Shown in pieces: positions 10,961 to 19,596 of a stretch of 64,000 bases of DNA. The notes under the pieces were generated by a model, which searched no databases, had not been told where the DNA came from, and saw only the letters and a list, made by a program, of their open reading frames with translations. Origin of the DNA: Flectonema sp. DT1601 (taxonomy: Eukaryota; Euglenozoa; Diplonemea; Diplonemida; Diplonemidae); NCBI GenBank assembly GCA_964019425.1, contig OZ025856.1:124001-188000 (forward strand), read 5' to 3'. Position 1 is the first letter of the stretch. Each line of letters opens with the position of its first letter. The position numbers and the translations under genes are program-made.

Positions 10961-11653
10961 TCAACGTGCACAACAAACAGGGGCACTAACCTTACACGTT
11001 GGGAGCCACTTTGCCGGACGAACACATCGAGAGCCGACCGTGCTGGTTCTTGGAGTTGGTTCTGGAGGCTTCGTAACTAATGAATGAGGGGCAAAATGAG
11101 CCCTCGAGGTTGGGGATATCCATTTAAAATATGCTGTTGAGGTACTGGTTAAGGGAATTCCCATCGCGGATGATATTCCTTGAAATAACGCTGTTCCGAT
11201 AATTTGTTGTGTTTGCGCATCTCTGCATTTAATAATTACGTCAACAATAACAGACCAGTCTGCTTCTCTGATGAGAGGACCTTGACCGTTGTTTTCATCT
11301 CCAGGGTCTTCGTCTCGTTTTTCGTATTCTAAATAGAGTTTGTTTATTCTACCAGGTGATAATTTTAGTTTTATATTATTGGTTCGGGTACCTCCTCCAA
11401 CAAGACTGATCAAATCGTTTCGTAAAGACTCTAAGAATTCACCTGCTGCTCTTGGATTACTGCTTCTAATTCCGATGTACTTCATGTAACTTATTCCTTC
11501 AATTTTGAATGATCCAGATACGATTATCTCACCTGATCCGAATTCTTGTTGCATTTTAATTTTCCAAGAATCCTTCTCTCCGCAGTGCCTTGCTTCCACT
11601 CTGTCTTCCGGTGCTAAATCACGTCGATCATATTGAGGAAGACTCGAAGCCAT
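10961..11653 (-). CDS. Conserved-looking protein of unknown function
   Basis: Frame of 230 codons from ATG at 11653 to TGA at 10961. I do not recognise the family. The first 190 residues have balanced composition with strand-like blocks (EIIVSGSFKIEGISYMKYIG, SVIVDVIIKCRDA), acidic and basic patches and a hydrophobic GTALFQGISSAMGI stretch. There is no signal peptide or membrane helix. The last 40 residues are Thr/Pro/Arg/Cys rich and less protein-like. A GTTAGT donor-like site lies at codons 217-218, so the true C-terminus may be on another exon. The ATG is immediately preceded by a coding-strand A-run. Coding status is supported by length and composition, function unknown. Confidence 0.7.
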   Translation of the reverse strand: MASSLPQYDRRDLAPEDRVEARHCGEKDSWKIKMQQEFGSGEIIVSGSFKIEGISYMKYIGIRSSNPRAAGEFLESLRNDLISLVGGGTRTNNIKLKLSPGRINKLYLEYEKRDEDPGDENNGQGPLIREADWSVIVDVIIKCRDAQTQQIIGTALFQGISSAMGIPLTSTSTAYFKWISPTSRAHFAPHSLVTKPPEPTPRTSTVGSRCVRPAKWLPTCKVSAPVCCAR

Positions 11654-11793
11654 ATTTTTTTTTTTTTTAAAACCTTTTGTAATTTTAAAAAAAAATTAAA
11701 AATAAAAATATAGATAATATAAAATATAAAAAAAAACAAAACAAAAACTTTTTTATCATAACAGATTTCCCGCAAAGAGAGAGAGAGACAAAT

Positions 11794-11824
<31 letters not shown>

Positions 11825-12838
11825 AACATGATTGCTAGATATATGAATTGCAGGAAACAGTATGAACTCTTTATTACGAGTCCCGAGGATACAGCATCCC
11901 CTTATACACATGACCTAAATATAAGGACCTCTGAATATATAAATCAAACTCAGAAGATAAAAATCGCGAGAGTGTTGACGATAACAGGTGACGATCTGTT
12001 TGATCGAAAAGTTTGGTTTGGTGTTAGCTTCCGCTTATTTTTTTTTTGTTTTGTTTTGTTTGAGGGAAACCGAATTCCTTTAGTTTTAGAGCTTTTTGTT
12101 TACAACGTTATTTAAACGTAGAAGAAAAGTCTAACTCTAATGTTTCTTTTCGTTTATGACGATAAAAAGATGGATAGATCCAAAATACGTTGCATGTATT
12201 GCATCGCTGATACAGAAAACTAGTAGCTTTGGGTTAACTCCATTGAACTATGAGACAGCAGCAATGTAATTAGACTCAATCCTGTTATAGTTTTGTTTAG
12301 GCTGACGGGGAATCCTGAATGCAGCATGACATTGTCAGCTTTTATTCATCTTTTCCGATTGTAGACAAAAGGTTACTGATGTAGAGAGAGTTCACAGAGG
12401 GAAAAAAAAAAAAAAAAAAAAATTAAAATTAAAATCAAAATTAAAAAAATTAACTTTGGTTTCACAATTCAAGAACAATCAGATCTAAAGAAAGTCTTTC
12501 GGAGAAGAAAAATAAAAACGGAAATAAATTCGTTTGAAGGGGTACCAAGTAAGTTGGCAAAAATGGCAAAATTTCACAAAGTTTTTTTATAGTTGTTTCC
12601 CAATAAATAAATAATATAATAAAAATAGAATAAAATAAACACAAAATAAACTGCCAACCATTTTTTTTCTTTTTTTCTTTCCCTTTTTATTTTCGTGGCA
12701 AAGAATGAAACCACAGATCAAACTACGAGACAATCCCACAGCAGGCATCAATATAATCATACTAGTTCTGGGCATTTGATTGCCCGAGGGATACAATCCC
12801 ACAAGTATTCGGCAGGTATTCTTATAGACAAATTCTGA
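11654..12838. other. Intergenic
   Basis: A-runs at about 11803-11826 and 12401-12421. A plus-strand open stretch at 11828-12115 (95 codons) has no supporting feature and is probably chance. No gene called. Confidence 0.45.
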
Positions 12839-13054
12839 CTATTCCATCATTTCTTCACAGATATCATTGTTCTGGTTTGTTGAACTCTTCTTATGAAAGC
12901 GAAACACAAGTATGATGATGGCAATTACAGCTACTGCCGGCAAAATAATCAAAAGCAATAAGACACCCAACTTTATACCTTTATCAGAATCTGGTGCTGA
13001 TCCAGCAACCACCGTACCCGGAACCTTAAAAGTACCATTCTCAAGCAAATACAA
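12839..13054 (-). CDS. Possible terminal exon of a single-pass membrane protein
   Basis: About 70 in-frame codons end at 12839. The translation shows a small Gly/Ser ectodomain stub with an N-glycosylation sequon (ENGTFKV), a strong hydrophobic span (LGVLLLLIILPAVAVIAIIILVF, about 23 residues), then a stop-transfer signal RFHKKS and an acidic tail ending ICEEMME. No ATG opens the frame and a TAA lies just upstream, so this is best read as the last exon of a type I membrane protein, with acceptors possible at TTGAG or TTTAAG before 13040. Upstream, an open stretch near 13145-13195 reads as FANCVTGSYAATILFLP on the minus strand and could be another exon. The remainder of the gene was not found. 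Confidence 0.4.
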   Translation of the reverse strand: MYLLENGTFKVPGTVVAGSAPDSDKGIKLGVLLLLIILPAVAVIAIIILVFRFHKKSSTNQNNDICEEMME

Positions 13055-13106
13055 TTATCTTTTTTGGGAAATTTTTCACATCATTTTTTTTTTGGTCTTT
13101 CTTTAT

Positions 13107-13237
13107 GTAACACAGTTCGCAAAGTAGTTTTTTTTTTTTTTTGTACCTACAAACCCATTGTTCGGTAGAAAGAGAATTGTGGCAGCGTAACTACCTGTAA
13201 CACAGTTCGCAAAGTAGTTTTTTTTTTTTTTTTTTTT
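13107..13237. repeat. Two-copy direct repeat with attached T-run
   Basis: The 21 bases GTAACACAGTTCGCAAAGTAG followed by a T-run occur at 13107-13127 and again, identical, at 13197-13217 (period 90). The identity implies a recent local duplication or gene conversion. Confidence 0.8.
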
Positions 13238-13501
13238 ATATTTCTTTTTTTTCTACGAGGTGTCGTTGGAAGCACAAAATAATTTGCATCCATAGTTGGC
13301 AGTGTTTCGGAGAGTTCTCTTTAAAAAAAAAAAAATAAAAAAAAAAAACTAAACAAGTGCTGCCTGCTCTGCAGAAACAACAAATGCTGCTTCCAACTTC
13401 CTTATATTTTACACACTCGTTTCTCTGTTTTTCATTTTTTTGTACTTCTACCAATATCAAACAAACAAAAAAAAACAGAAAGAAAAAAAAAAAAAAAAAA
13501 A

Positions 13502-13615
13502 CCATTCAGATAAGCCTTATATATTTTGTTGATTCGCAGCTAGTTTTACTTAGATAACACGACATAATAAATAACGGCTCTTAATCTAAATAGCTCCTTC
13601 TCGGACTTCGTCGAT
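13502..13615 (+). repeat. Hairpin repeat X, copy 2
   Basis: Begins CCATTCAGATAAGCC, has an inner TTGATTCGCAGCT and ends AACGGCTCTTAATCTAAATAG, followed by CTTCTCGGACTTCGTCGATGC. Same order of blocks as copy 3 at 29156. The right arm has a base change (CTAAAT for CTGAAT) that weakens the stem. It lies about 175 bases 3' of the receptor-kinase stop. Confidence 0.65.
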
Positions 13616-13788
13616 GCAAACACACACACAACTATAAGGGAAGATACGTAAGCTGAATATATAAAAAGAATTGCTGGAACAAAAAAAAAAGAAAATTCCA
13701 AAAAATTAAAACAAATACAAAGGAGCGGGAAAGAAAAAACGTAAAAATCAGTGATATACGCGAATATATATCATAAATTAAGCTGTAT

Positions 13789-16329
13789 TTACACAAGTAA
13801 AAGAGAACCATCCGATTCCAGAGATGAATCACCCGGGGAGGTAATCCACTCTGAGGATAAAAGATTCACAGCAGATGGTCTATCGCAAGCATTGCGAGAG
13901 AATATCTTTTTAAGCAAATCGATTGTGGGAGAGTCAAGCAACTCCATCTCCAGCATAGGTTCAGAATTAGCAACATGATACAGCATTTTCCACGTGTTCG
14001 ATAGCATCGGCCAAGGTGGATGACCAGTAAGCATTTCGTTTATTGTACATCCAACCGACCAAATATCAGCTTCCGAACCGTATGTTGCATTTCCATTAAT
14101 TATTTCAGGTGCCATCCAACGAGGAGTTCCCACCACCGTTGATGCAGCTGCGACAGTGCTATCTATCAATTTTACACATCCAAAATCAGCTAATTTGCAA
14201 ACACCACCTTTGATTAATACATTAGCAGCCTTAATATCTCTATGTAACAATCGATTACTATGTAGGTACACGAGACCACTTAGGATGTCACGTGTGTATT
14301 GCTTACATATTGATAGAGAGAGACGAACACATCTAATTATTAAATCAGCTAGTGACCCTTCAGGAGTGTACTCCATCACAATGTAGAGGTCGTTGTCATT
14401 TCTCTCGGCATCAATGTAGTAGATGAGATTAGGGTGACTAAGTCCCCTGATTATCTTAAACTCGTTCATATAGTTTGCTATAGCTTCTTGACTCAGTGAC
14501 GCCAATACTTTCACAGCTTCAGTTTTTCCATTAGTCATCAGTATTGAATACACATCTCCAAAGGCACCTCTTCCAATCTTTTGAGTTGCAACCCACGATC
14601 CGTTCCCAGATCTCAATCCCAAGTTATTCTCTCCAATCACACTTACAGTAGTTTCTGTAGTACGCTCTTCAAGAAGAATGTCTTGAATAGGAGAAAGAGA
14701 CTGTTTTCTTTTCTTAATAAGATAGGCAACAATACAACAAAGCATGCTAACTGCAGTGACAGAGATGATAATTATTATTAATATCAATGTAGAGGCAGAA
14801 CCAAGAGGCGCATTAGGATTTGGAGACGAAGTTGGTTCTGCAGTTTGACTCGGAACTTTCGTTGACTCAACTGGTCTGTCAGTTATTGGGATAGAAGTCG
14901 ATAAAGCAGTTGGCGTACTCGTTGGCAAGCTGGTAGGCACAATCGTTGGCAAGCTGGTAGGCACAATCGTTGGCGTTATTGGCAAGCTGGTAGGCACAAT
15001 CGTTGGTGAGCTGGTAGGCACAATCGTTGGTGAGCTGGTAGGCACAATCGTTGGTGAGCTGGTAGGCACAATCGTTGGTGAGCTGGTAGGCGTTCTCACT
15101 GGCAAGCTAGTAGGAGCATAAGTATTTGACCCGGGCACCTCAGTCGGTGACATGGTGCTTGGGGCAGAGGTCAGAGGACTTTTTGTCATGTTCACTAAAC
15201 TCAATATAGTTACATAATTATCATGACCAACAGCAACAGTATTTGTGTCTATTATTGCTAAAGAAACATTTGCGTAGTTAGCTGGAGAGATTCCAACCAC
15301 AAAAACAGGTGATGAGAGCCAGCCTACCATTTTATCATTCCTTGGCCTCATGGATACTACATGCAAAGTTTTAGAAAAATTTGTAATCCACGAAAAGACA
15401 GTATAATTCCCTAAAGTCGCAAAAACCATGTGCTCACAGAGGATTGATGGAGGTGAGAAAGAGACAGCATGGCCACCTGAGAATAACATGGCATTAGTGT
15501 TATCTCTCGATGCACCATATGCATTTGCTGAGATAAAATAGTCATCACGGCAGGCTATGACCCCGAACCCAGAAGGGAAAGGCGCGGCGAAAACCTTCTT
15601 AATGTTTCCAGTTCCGTTTCTGACAATGAAGCGATGAGAACCCAGTACTGGACTAGGATCAAGTATCGAGGGTCGAAAAGTGACATAAAGAATACCCAGT
15701 ACACTATACACAATTGCAAGACTCATGTTGTCGTTGATATCCGCAGCTACTGCTGAAACAGCCGACCACACAGGCATCGCCGTTGCCGTAGAGAAGCTAG
15801 TGATTGGTCTCGTGCCCCCATTGCTAAGAAACAGTTGCCAATAATATTCTCTCATTCCTCTATTGACCATGAACCCAAAGATACCTACAGTATTACCAGT
15901 CAGGTCTTCTATTATTGTGGGGCTGCCAAGTATAAGTGTTCCATATAAGATTTCTCTCTCGGAAATAATCGCACCATAAATATCGAAGACAAGCTTCGCA
16001 AACTTATCGTTTGGTAATTTAACAACCAGTATGTAGCCTTTAAGTTCTCCATTGCGCTGAAATCTCGTAAGAGATACAAGTGAAGCAGCAGGATATAAAC
16101 ACTTCCTAGTATCATTGTATACTATATTTGGAATGTCTGGTTGCCAAGTTATGGTGTGGGATACCCAAGAGCAGTCTGCGTTGTTAGACACGAGAATTAT
16201 ATCATTCGATCGTTTTGCGCTGGTAGATAAGGATATCATGGCGTTAGATTGCAATCCTCCTATTCCAAAGGGGATCCATGTCCCTTCTACAACACTTACT
16301 AGGATAACAATAACCAACCATCCCCTCAT
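13789..16329 (-). CDS. Receptor-like STE11/MEKK-type protein kinase
   Basis: Single-exon 846-residue protein. Signal peptide (MRGWLVIVILVSVVEG), then a beta-rich ectodomain of about 385 residues with many N-glycosylation sequons (NGTGNI, NYTVF, NFSKT, NVSLA). A Ser/Thr/Pro stalk of SSPTIVPT-type repeats follows (about 400-480), encoded by near-identical 24-base units. One transmembrane helix (about 519-545) ends in KKRKQS. The intracellular kinase domain (about 582-838) has a Gly loop IGRGAFGDVY, Lys in EAVKVL, HRDIKAANVL, DFG and GTPRWMAPEI, so all catalytic residues are present. The GTPRWMAPE signature and the insert-free core point to the STE11/MEKK group. Likely a cell-surface receptor that feeds a MAP kinase cascade; ligand unknown. 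Start is the first ATG. Confidence 0.92.
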   Translation of the reverse strand: MRGWLVIVILVSVVEGTWIPFGIGGLQSNAMISLSTSAKRSNDIILVSNNADCSWVSHTITWQPDIPNIVYNDTRKCLYPAASLVSLTRFQRNGELKGYILVVKLPNDKFAKLVFDIYGAIISEREILYGTLILGSPTIIEDLTGNTVGIFGFMVNRGMREYYWQLFLSNGGTRPITSFSTATAMPVWSAVSAVAADINDNMSLAIVYSVLGILYVTFRPSILDPSPVLGSHRFIVRNGTGNIKKVFAAPFPSGFGVIACRDDYFISANAYGASRDNTNAMLFSGGHAVSFSPPSILCEHMVFATLGNYTVFSWITNFSKTLHVVSMRPRNDKMVGWLSSPVFVVGISPANYANVSLAIIDTNTVAVGHDNYVTILSLVNMTKSPLTSAPSTMSPTEVPGSNTYAPTSLPVRTPTSSPTIVPTSSPTIVPTSSPTIVPTSSPTIVPTSLPITPTIVPTSLPTIVPTSLPTSTPTALSTSIPITDRPVESTKVPSQTAEPTSSPNPNAPLGSASTLILIIIIISVTAVSMLCCIVAYLIKKRKQSLSPIQDILLEERTTETTVSVIGENNLGLRSGNGSWVATQKIGRGAFGDVYSILMTNGKTEAVKVLASLSQEAIANYMNEFKIIRGLSHPNLIYYIDAERNDNDLYIVMEYTPEGSLADLIIRCVRLSLSICKQYTRDILSGLVYLHSNRLLHRDIKAANVLIKGGVCKLADFGCVKLIDSTVAAASTVVGTPRWMAPEIINGNATYGSEADIWSVGCTINEMLTGHPPWPMLSNTWKMLYHVANSEPMLEMELLDSPTIDLLKKIFSRNACDRPSAVNLLSSEWITSPGDSSLESDGSLLLV
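14900..15115 (-). repeat. 24-base coding minisatellite
   Basis: Inside the receptor kinase. The plus-strand unit GAGCTGGTAGGCACAATCGT is repeated with one- to few-base changes; four central copies are nearly identical. It encodes the O-glycosylation-prone stalk. Near identity at the DNA level indicates recent expansion, so stalk length probably varies between strains. Confidence 0.9.
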
Positions 16330-16965
16330 GTTGTAATACAGAGGGGGTCTGAATGTTTAATTAAAATTATAACAAAAAAAAACAGAAAAATTCATTAAAA
16401 TTGAAAATTTTCTGCGAACAAAATTTGAAAATCCTGTTAAAAACAAAACAATAATAAATAAGACACTCATTAATCCTCTACTTGAAATAATAGATTTATG
16501 GGAATCCGTATCTTACGACAATAAATAAAAGTGTGAGAGAGTGTAACAGATAATGTACGGTAGTACACACAGCAAGAAACAGAAGTGTTTGTTTAGGCGA
16601 GTTTGAGCAAACGAGCTGTACGCAACCAAGAATGACTGTAAGTCATTCAACAGTCCCTCAGATTTTCAAACAGCAGTAATAAACAAAATAAATAACCAAA
16701 AACGAGAAAATGAACAGCCTCCCGTGCTCTATGAGTGAGGCTGGTTGCGACCGCACTGAAATAAATAATCCAAATGATGAGAATAACCAAAATAGAGAAA
16801 GGGAAAAAGAAGACCAAAACCAAAGAAACGTATACTCACCTCCTTCAACGTTATTAGTTTGGATGAGTTACAGTATCAGACTGCATCAAAATTAACAAAA
16901 CACTCTGTCTCGTGTTAACGTGCGACATGTGTTCGTGGGTACGTCCCAACTGCCTATGAAGTCGA

Positions 16966-16998
<33 letters not shown>

Positions 16999-17111
16999 AA
17001 CTAACGAGAAGTAAGGAAATCTTAGTTAAAAACAAAAACAAAGAAACGAATAAATCCACACAACACAATTAATATAATAAAACCAACCACAAGGAATCCA
17101 ATTAGATTAGC
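16330..17111. other. Intergenic, upstream region of receptor kinase
   Basis: Contains a perfect hairpin (16630-16648), a T-run at 16975-16998, and a donor-like GGAGGTGAGTATACG on the minus strand near 16830-16845 that may mark a 5' untranslated intron. No coding gene seen. Confidence 0.45.
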
Positions 17112-18269
17112 TTACCTACCATAGGCGATAGTACAACCAAAACAAGCACTTCGGGAACCGTCGTGCCAGATACATTTTTCACAGGCTACTCCCCTACACC
17201 AAGTACATGTCATAATGCAATGCCGACATGTTCTCCTCATTAGCATAGAATGGCCACAAGGATGAGGAACCCATGCTCTGGTAGGACGCCGTATCTTCTT
17301 ACGCGGTAATAGTCTTAAGCTTCTGTGAATTCCAATGGGCCGATGGGTTCCACACCATGGACATGTTTCCCATTCTGGTTGCATTCGTCCTTTACAAGAA
17401 TGACAAGTAGTCACATTAAAACATCGAACAGTAAAGTCTTTCGGCATTAGCTGTAAGTCTGCACACCTTCTACAACTTGTAACATAACAAGAGTCACAAA
17501 CAAGGCCATTTTGCCAATTTACTGCTTCGTGACAAAAGCTACAGTTTACGGTCAGGCTATCTGCGGCGTTCTTAATGCACTTGCGTGCTAGTCGACAGCT
17601 GTACAACTCTCTTATGGGCCATAAAAATGATAAAACATATTGTAATATATCACCTGGCAGTATCCATCCGCAATCTTCACATTTGACTGAAGAGCTACTT
17701 GAGACTGGTCGGGGAATGTTCCACAGGATTACACCATTAGGTGAGTTGGGAGGACTGATTTGTGGAGGAGCAAAATTTCTTCTAAGACCACCTATCCGAG
17801 CAGGTTCACCATATTTATTATAGTCATCATGTAGTAACGCAGACTTAGTAGTTGTCCTCCAGTTCTTTTTATCTGGTGGCGCAACTATGCTATAACCCCC
17901 AGAGTTTGCAGGTCTTGAGACGCTCCAGATATTACCAGTACTGTCTCTTGTGGATGTCTGGGGGGATGTCGTTTCTCGTTGTTGGTCTTTTTGTATTCTA
18001 TAACGAGACACATTCCAAATATTAGCACCTCCTCCAACACCTGCAGCAGCTACACTACTAGCACTGCTAACATATTCTATAGGCTGGGGTAGTGGTAGTT
18101 TTGGATCTTGTTGTGTTGGTGATTGTCGAATACTATTTTTTACTTTCGTGTACTGAATTCCTGCAGTAACTTCAGCCAGAAGTGAATCAAGTTGAGTGCA
18201 AGAAGGTCCGTTTGACCAATCGCATTCAACACTTACAACTTCACAATTATCTTCCTCATCCCTTTGCAT
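17112..18269 (-). CDS. F-box-like protein with Cys-rich zinc-binding C-terminus
   Basis: 385-residue single-exon frame, ATG at 18269. The N-terminal half is low-complexity and carries three short similar motifs (ANIWNVSR, GNIWSVSR and VILWNIPR, near residues 82, 113 and 180), spaced like linear docking motifs. Then comes a segment matching an F-box (ILPGDILQYVLSFLWPIRELYSCRLARK, about 205-232), the Skp1-binding motif of SCF ubiquitin ligases. It is followed by about 150 residues with many CxxC or CxxxC pairs (CSFC...CDSC...CRRC...CHSC...CPWC...CRHC...CTWC...CEKC...CFGC). This looks like several zinc ribbons or a treble-clef array. A substrate-recognition role is inference. At the stop the sequence TAGGTAAGC resembles a splice donor, so a few C-terminal residues may differ. 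Confidence 0.8.
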   Translation of the reverse strand: MQRDEEDNCEVVSVECDWSNGPSCTQLDSLLAEVTAGIQYTKVKNSIRQSPTQQDPKLPLPQPIEYVSSASSVAAAGVGGGANIWNVSRYRIQKDQQRETTSPQTSTRDSTGNIWSVSRPANSGGYSIVAPPDKKNWRTTTKSALLHDDYNKYGEPARIGGLRRNFAPPQISPPNSPNGVILWNIPRPVSSSSSVKCEDCGWILPGDILQYVLSFLWPIRELYSCRLARKCIKNAADSLTVNCSFCHEAVNWQNGLVCDSCYVTSCRRCADLQLMPKDFTVRCFNVTTCHSCKGRMQPEWETCPWCGTHRPIGIHRSLRLLPRKKIRRPTRAWVPHPCGHSMLMRRTCRHCIMTCTWCRGVACEKCIWHDGSRSACFGCTIAYGR

Positions 18270-18360
18270 CTCATGGGATAAACTGAAGTGGTAAAAAGAT
18301 AATATAAATTAACAAAAAAAGAAAAGTAAATTAAAATCAACAAGTATTCTCCCGACATTC

Positions 18361-18987
18361 TTATAGACACGACTTCCCTTCTGCAGCCCTCAGTTCGGTA
18401 CTGCTGATGTCAAGTCTGAAATCATCTTCCGATAAAATTACAAACAGATGTTGGAATCTGATTGGAACCATCGACAAACTCATCGTTTGAAATTTTCCTC
18501 CTCCAGTACGACCAGCTACTATAAATTTTGAGTTTAACTTATCAAAGGCTTCCAAAATAGCATCAACAGAAGAATCCGGATAGTATTTTGGGTCTAAAAT
18601 TCTTATTATCGTATCGTAACCAACAAGCATGTAAGATCCTGGAAAGGTATTTAATTTATCAACGAACAGCCTGCAAGTTGTTATGGTAACAGCGTGCCTA
18701 CCATGAAACTGTTCAATCCTTTTGTAAAGTTCTTGCTCATCAATTTTTCCTTTATCAGCATTATTTATTGTGAGTTCAAATAAAATATTTCGAGAGCTTT
18801 TTTGTTCAGCAACGGAAGCCATTTTTAGATGTCCGTCGTGAAGAGGATTGAAAGACCCGCTCATCAACAGCGGGGGTTCTCCTTTCCAAGATTCTTTAAC
18901 CGATCCATCTTTTGAAACAATAAAATACTTCGCCTCACCACGAACTAATCGCTCTAATGATCGAGTAATCGCAGATCTTGCTGTCAT
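18361..18987 (-). CDS. Nicotinamide-nucleotide adenylyltransferase-like / cytidylyltransferase-fold enzyme
   Basis: 208 residues, ATG at 18987. Has the nucleotidyltransferase signature SGSFNPLHDGHL (GxFxPxHxGH, ATP-phosphate binding) at about residues 43-54 and the second family motif ISSTELR near the C-terminus (about 195-201). Family members transfer AMP or CMP to NMN, pantetheine-phosphate or similar phosphates. The length and the middle (FHGRHAVTITTCRLFVDKLNTFPGS) are closest in style to the yeast POF1/NMNAT-like group, so NAD synthesis or repair is the best guess. Substrate cannot be read from sequence. No signal peptide. It lies 91 bases upstream of the F-box gene on the same strand. 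Confidence 0.85.
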   Translation of the reverse strand: MTARSAITRSLERLVRGEAKYFIVSKDGSVKESWKGEPPLLMSGSFNPLHDGHLKMASVAEQKSSRNILFELTINNADKGKIDEQELYKRIEQFHGRHAVTITTCRLFVDKLNTFPGSYMLVGYDTIIRILDPKYYPDSSVDAILEAFDKLNSKFIVAGRTGGGKFQTMSLSMVPIRFQHLFVILSEDDFRLDISSTELRAAEGKSCL

Positions 18988-19596
18988 CCGCCTTCAGTTA
19001 AATGATGGATACCTTTGAGAGGAAACTAAAATTACAAGAGAAAGAACAAACTGTTGATTAGATACCAAGAAACCTGGTTGATCTCGCCAGATGCTTAGTA
19101 AAAGGGATAAAAACAGAAAACCATAACAGAGAATCAAGAAACTTGCAAATATAGACAGCGATTGCTGTCCTCTTCATCAGAAGTTATGTAATATGAACCG
19201 TGAAAGTGGTTAGACGATTTAGACGGAAATCCAAAAAATTCAACACCGATGTATCGCGGGATACAAACGTTCTCGAGAAAATAAATAGCACGGTAATTTC
19301 CAACTGAGCAGAGATGAGTTTTATTTTAAAAAAAAAAAAAAAAAATTATATTTTTTATCGCACAAAAAATAATTGAGCCATGAGAATGTGTGCTGCTGAT
19401 AGTGGAAATTTACCAGCAAACATAACCAGAACGACTTAAACAAAAATGATACTTCTGACCACCGAATCTTATGTATTCGCATGTCGTTGCTGTCATGAGC
19501 AAAGACTGTCAGCGTCAGGTGACATCCCAACACACACACACACACAAAGGAAATTATAACTAAACTTAAAAAACTAAATTAACAAAAAACGAATGA
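18988..19596. other. Intergenic with an SSU-rRNA-like fragment
   Basis: Contains the 18S-like word at 19072-19090 (see findings), an A-run at 19327-19344 and a (CA) run at 19531-19545. No gene seen. Confidence 0.5.

Larger units (their letters stand above)
13055..13788. other. Intergenic with short duplication and hairpin repeat
   Basis: Holds a duplicated 21-base word followed by T-runs (13107 and 13197), A-runs (13323-13348, 13483-13500) and hairpin repeat X copy 2. Confidence 0.5.

Noticed and set aside
14900-15115. Regular 24-base repeats that could suggest a CRISPR array
   Set aside because: No unique spacers. It is in frame in the kinase stalk.
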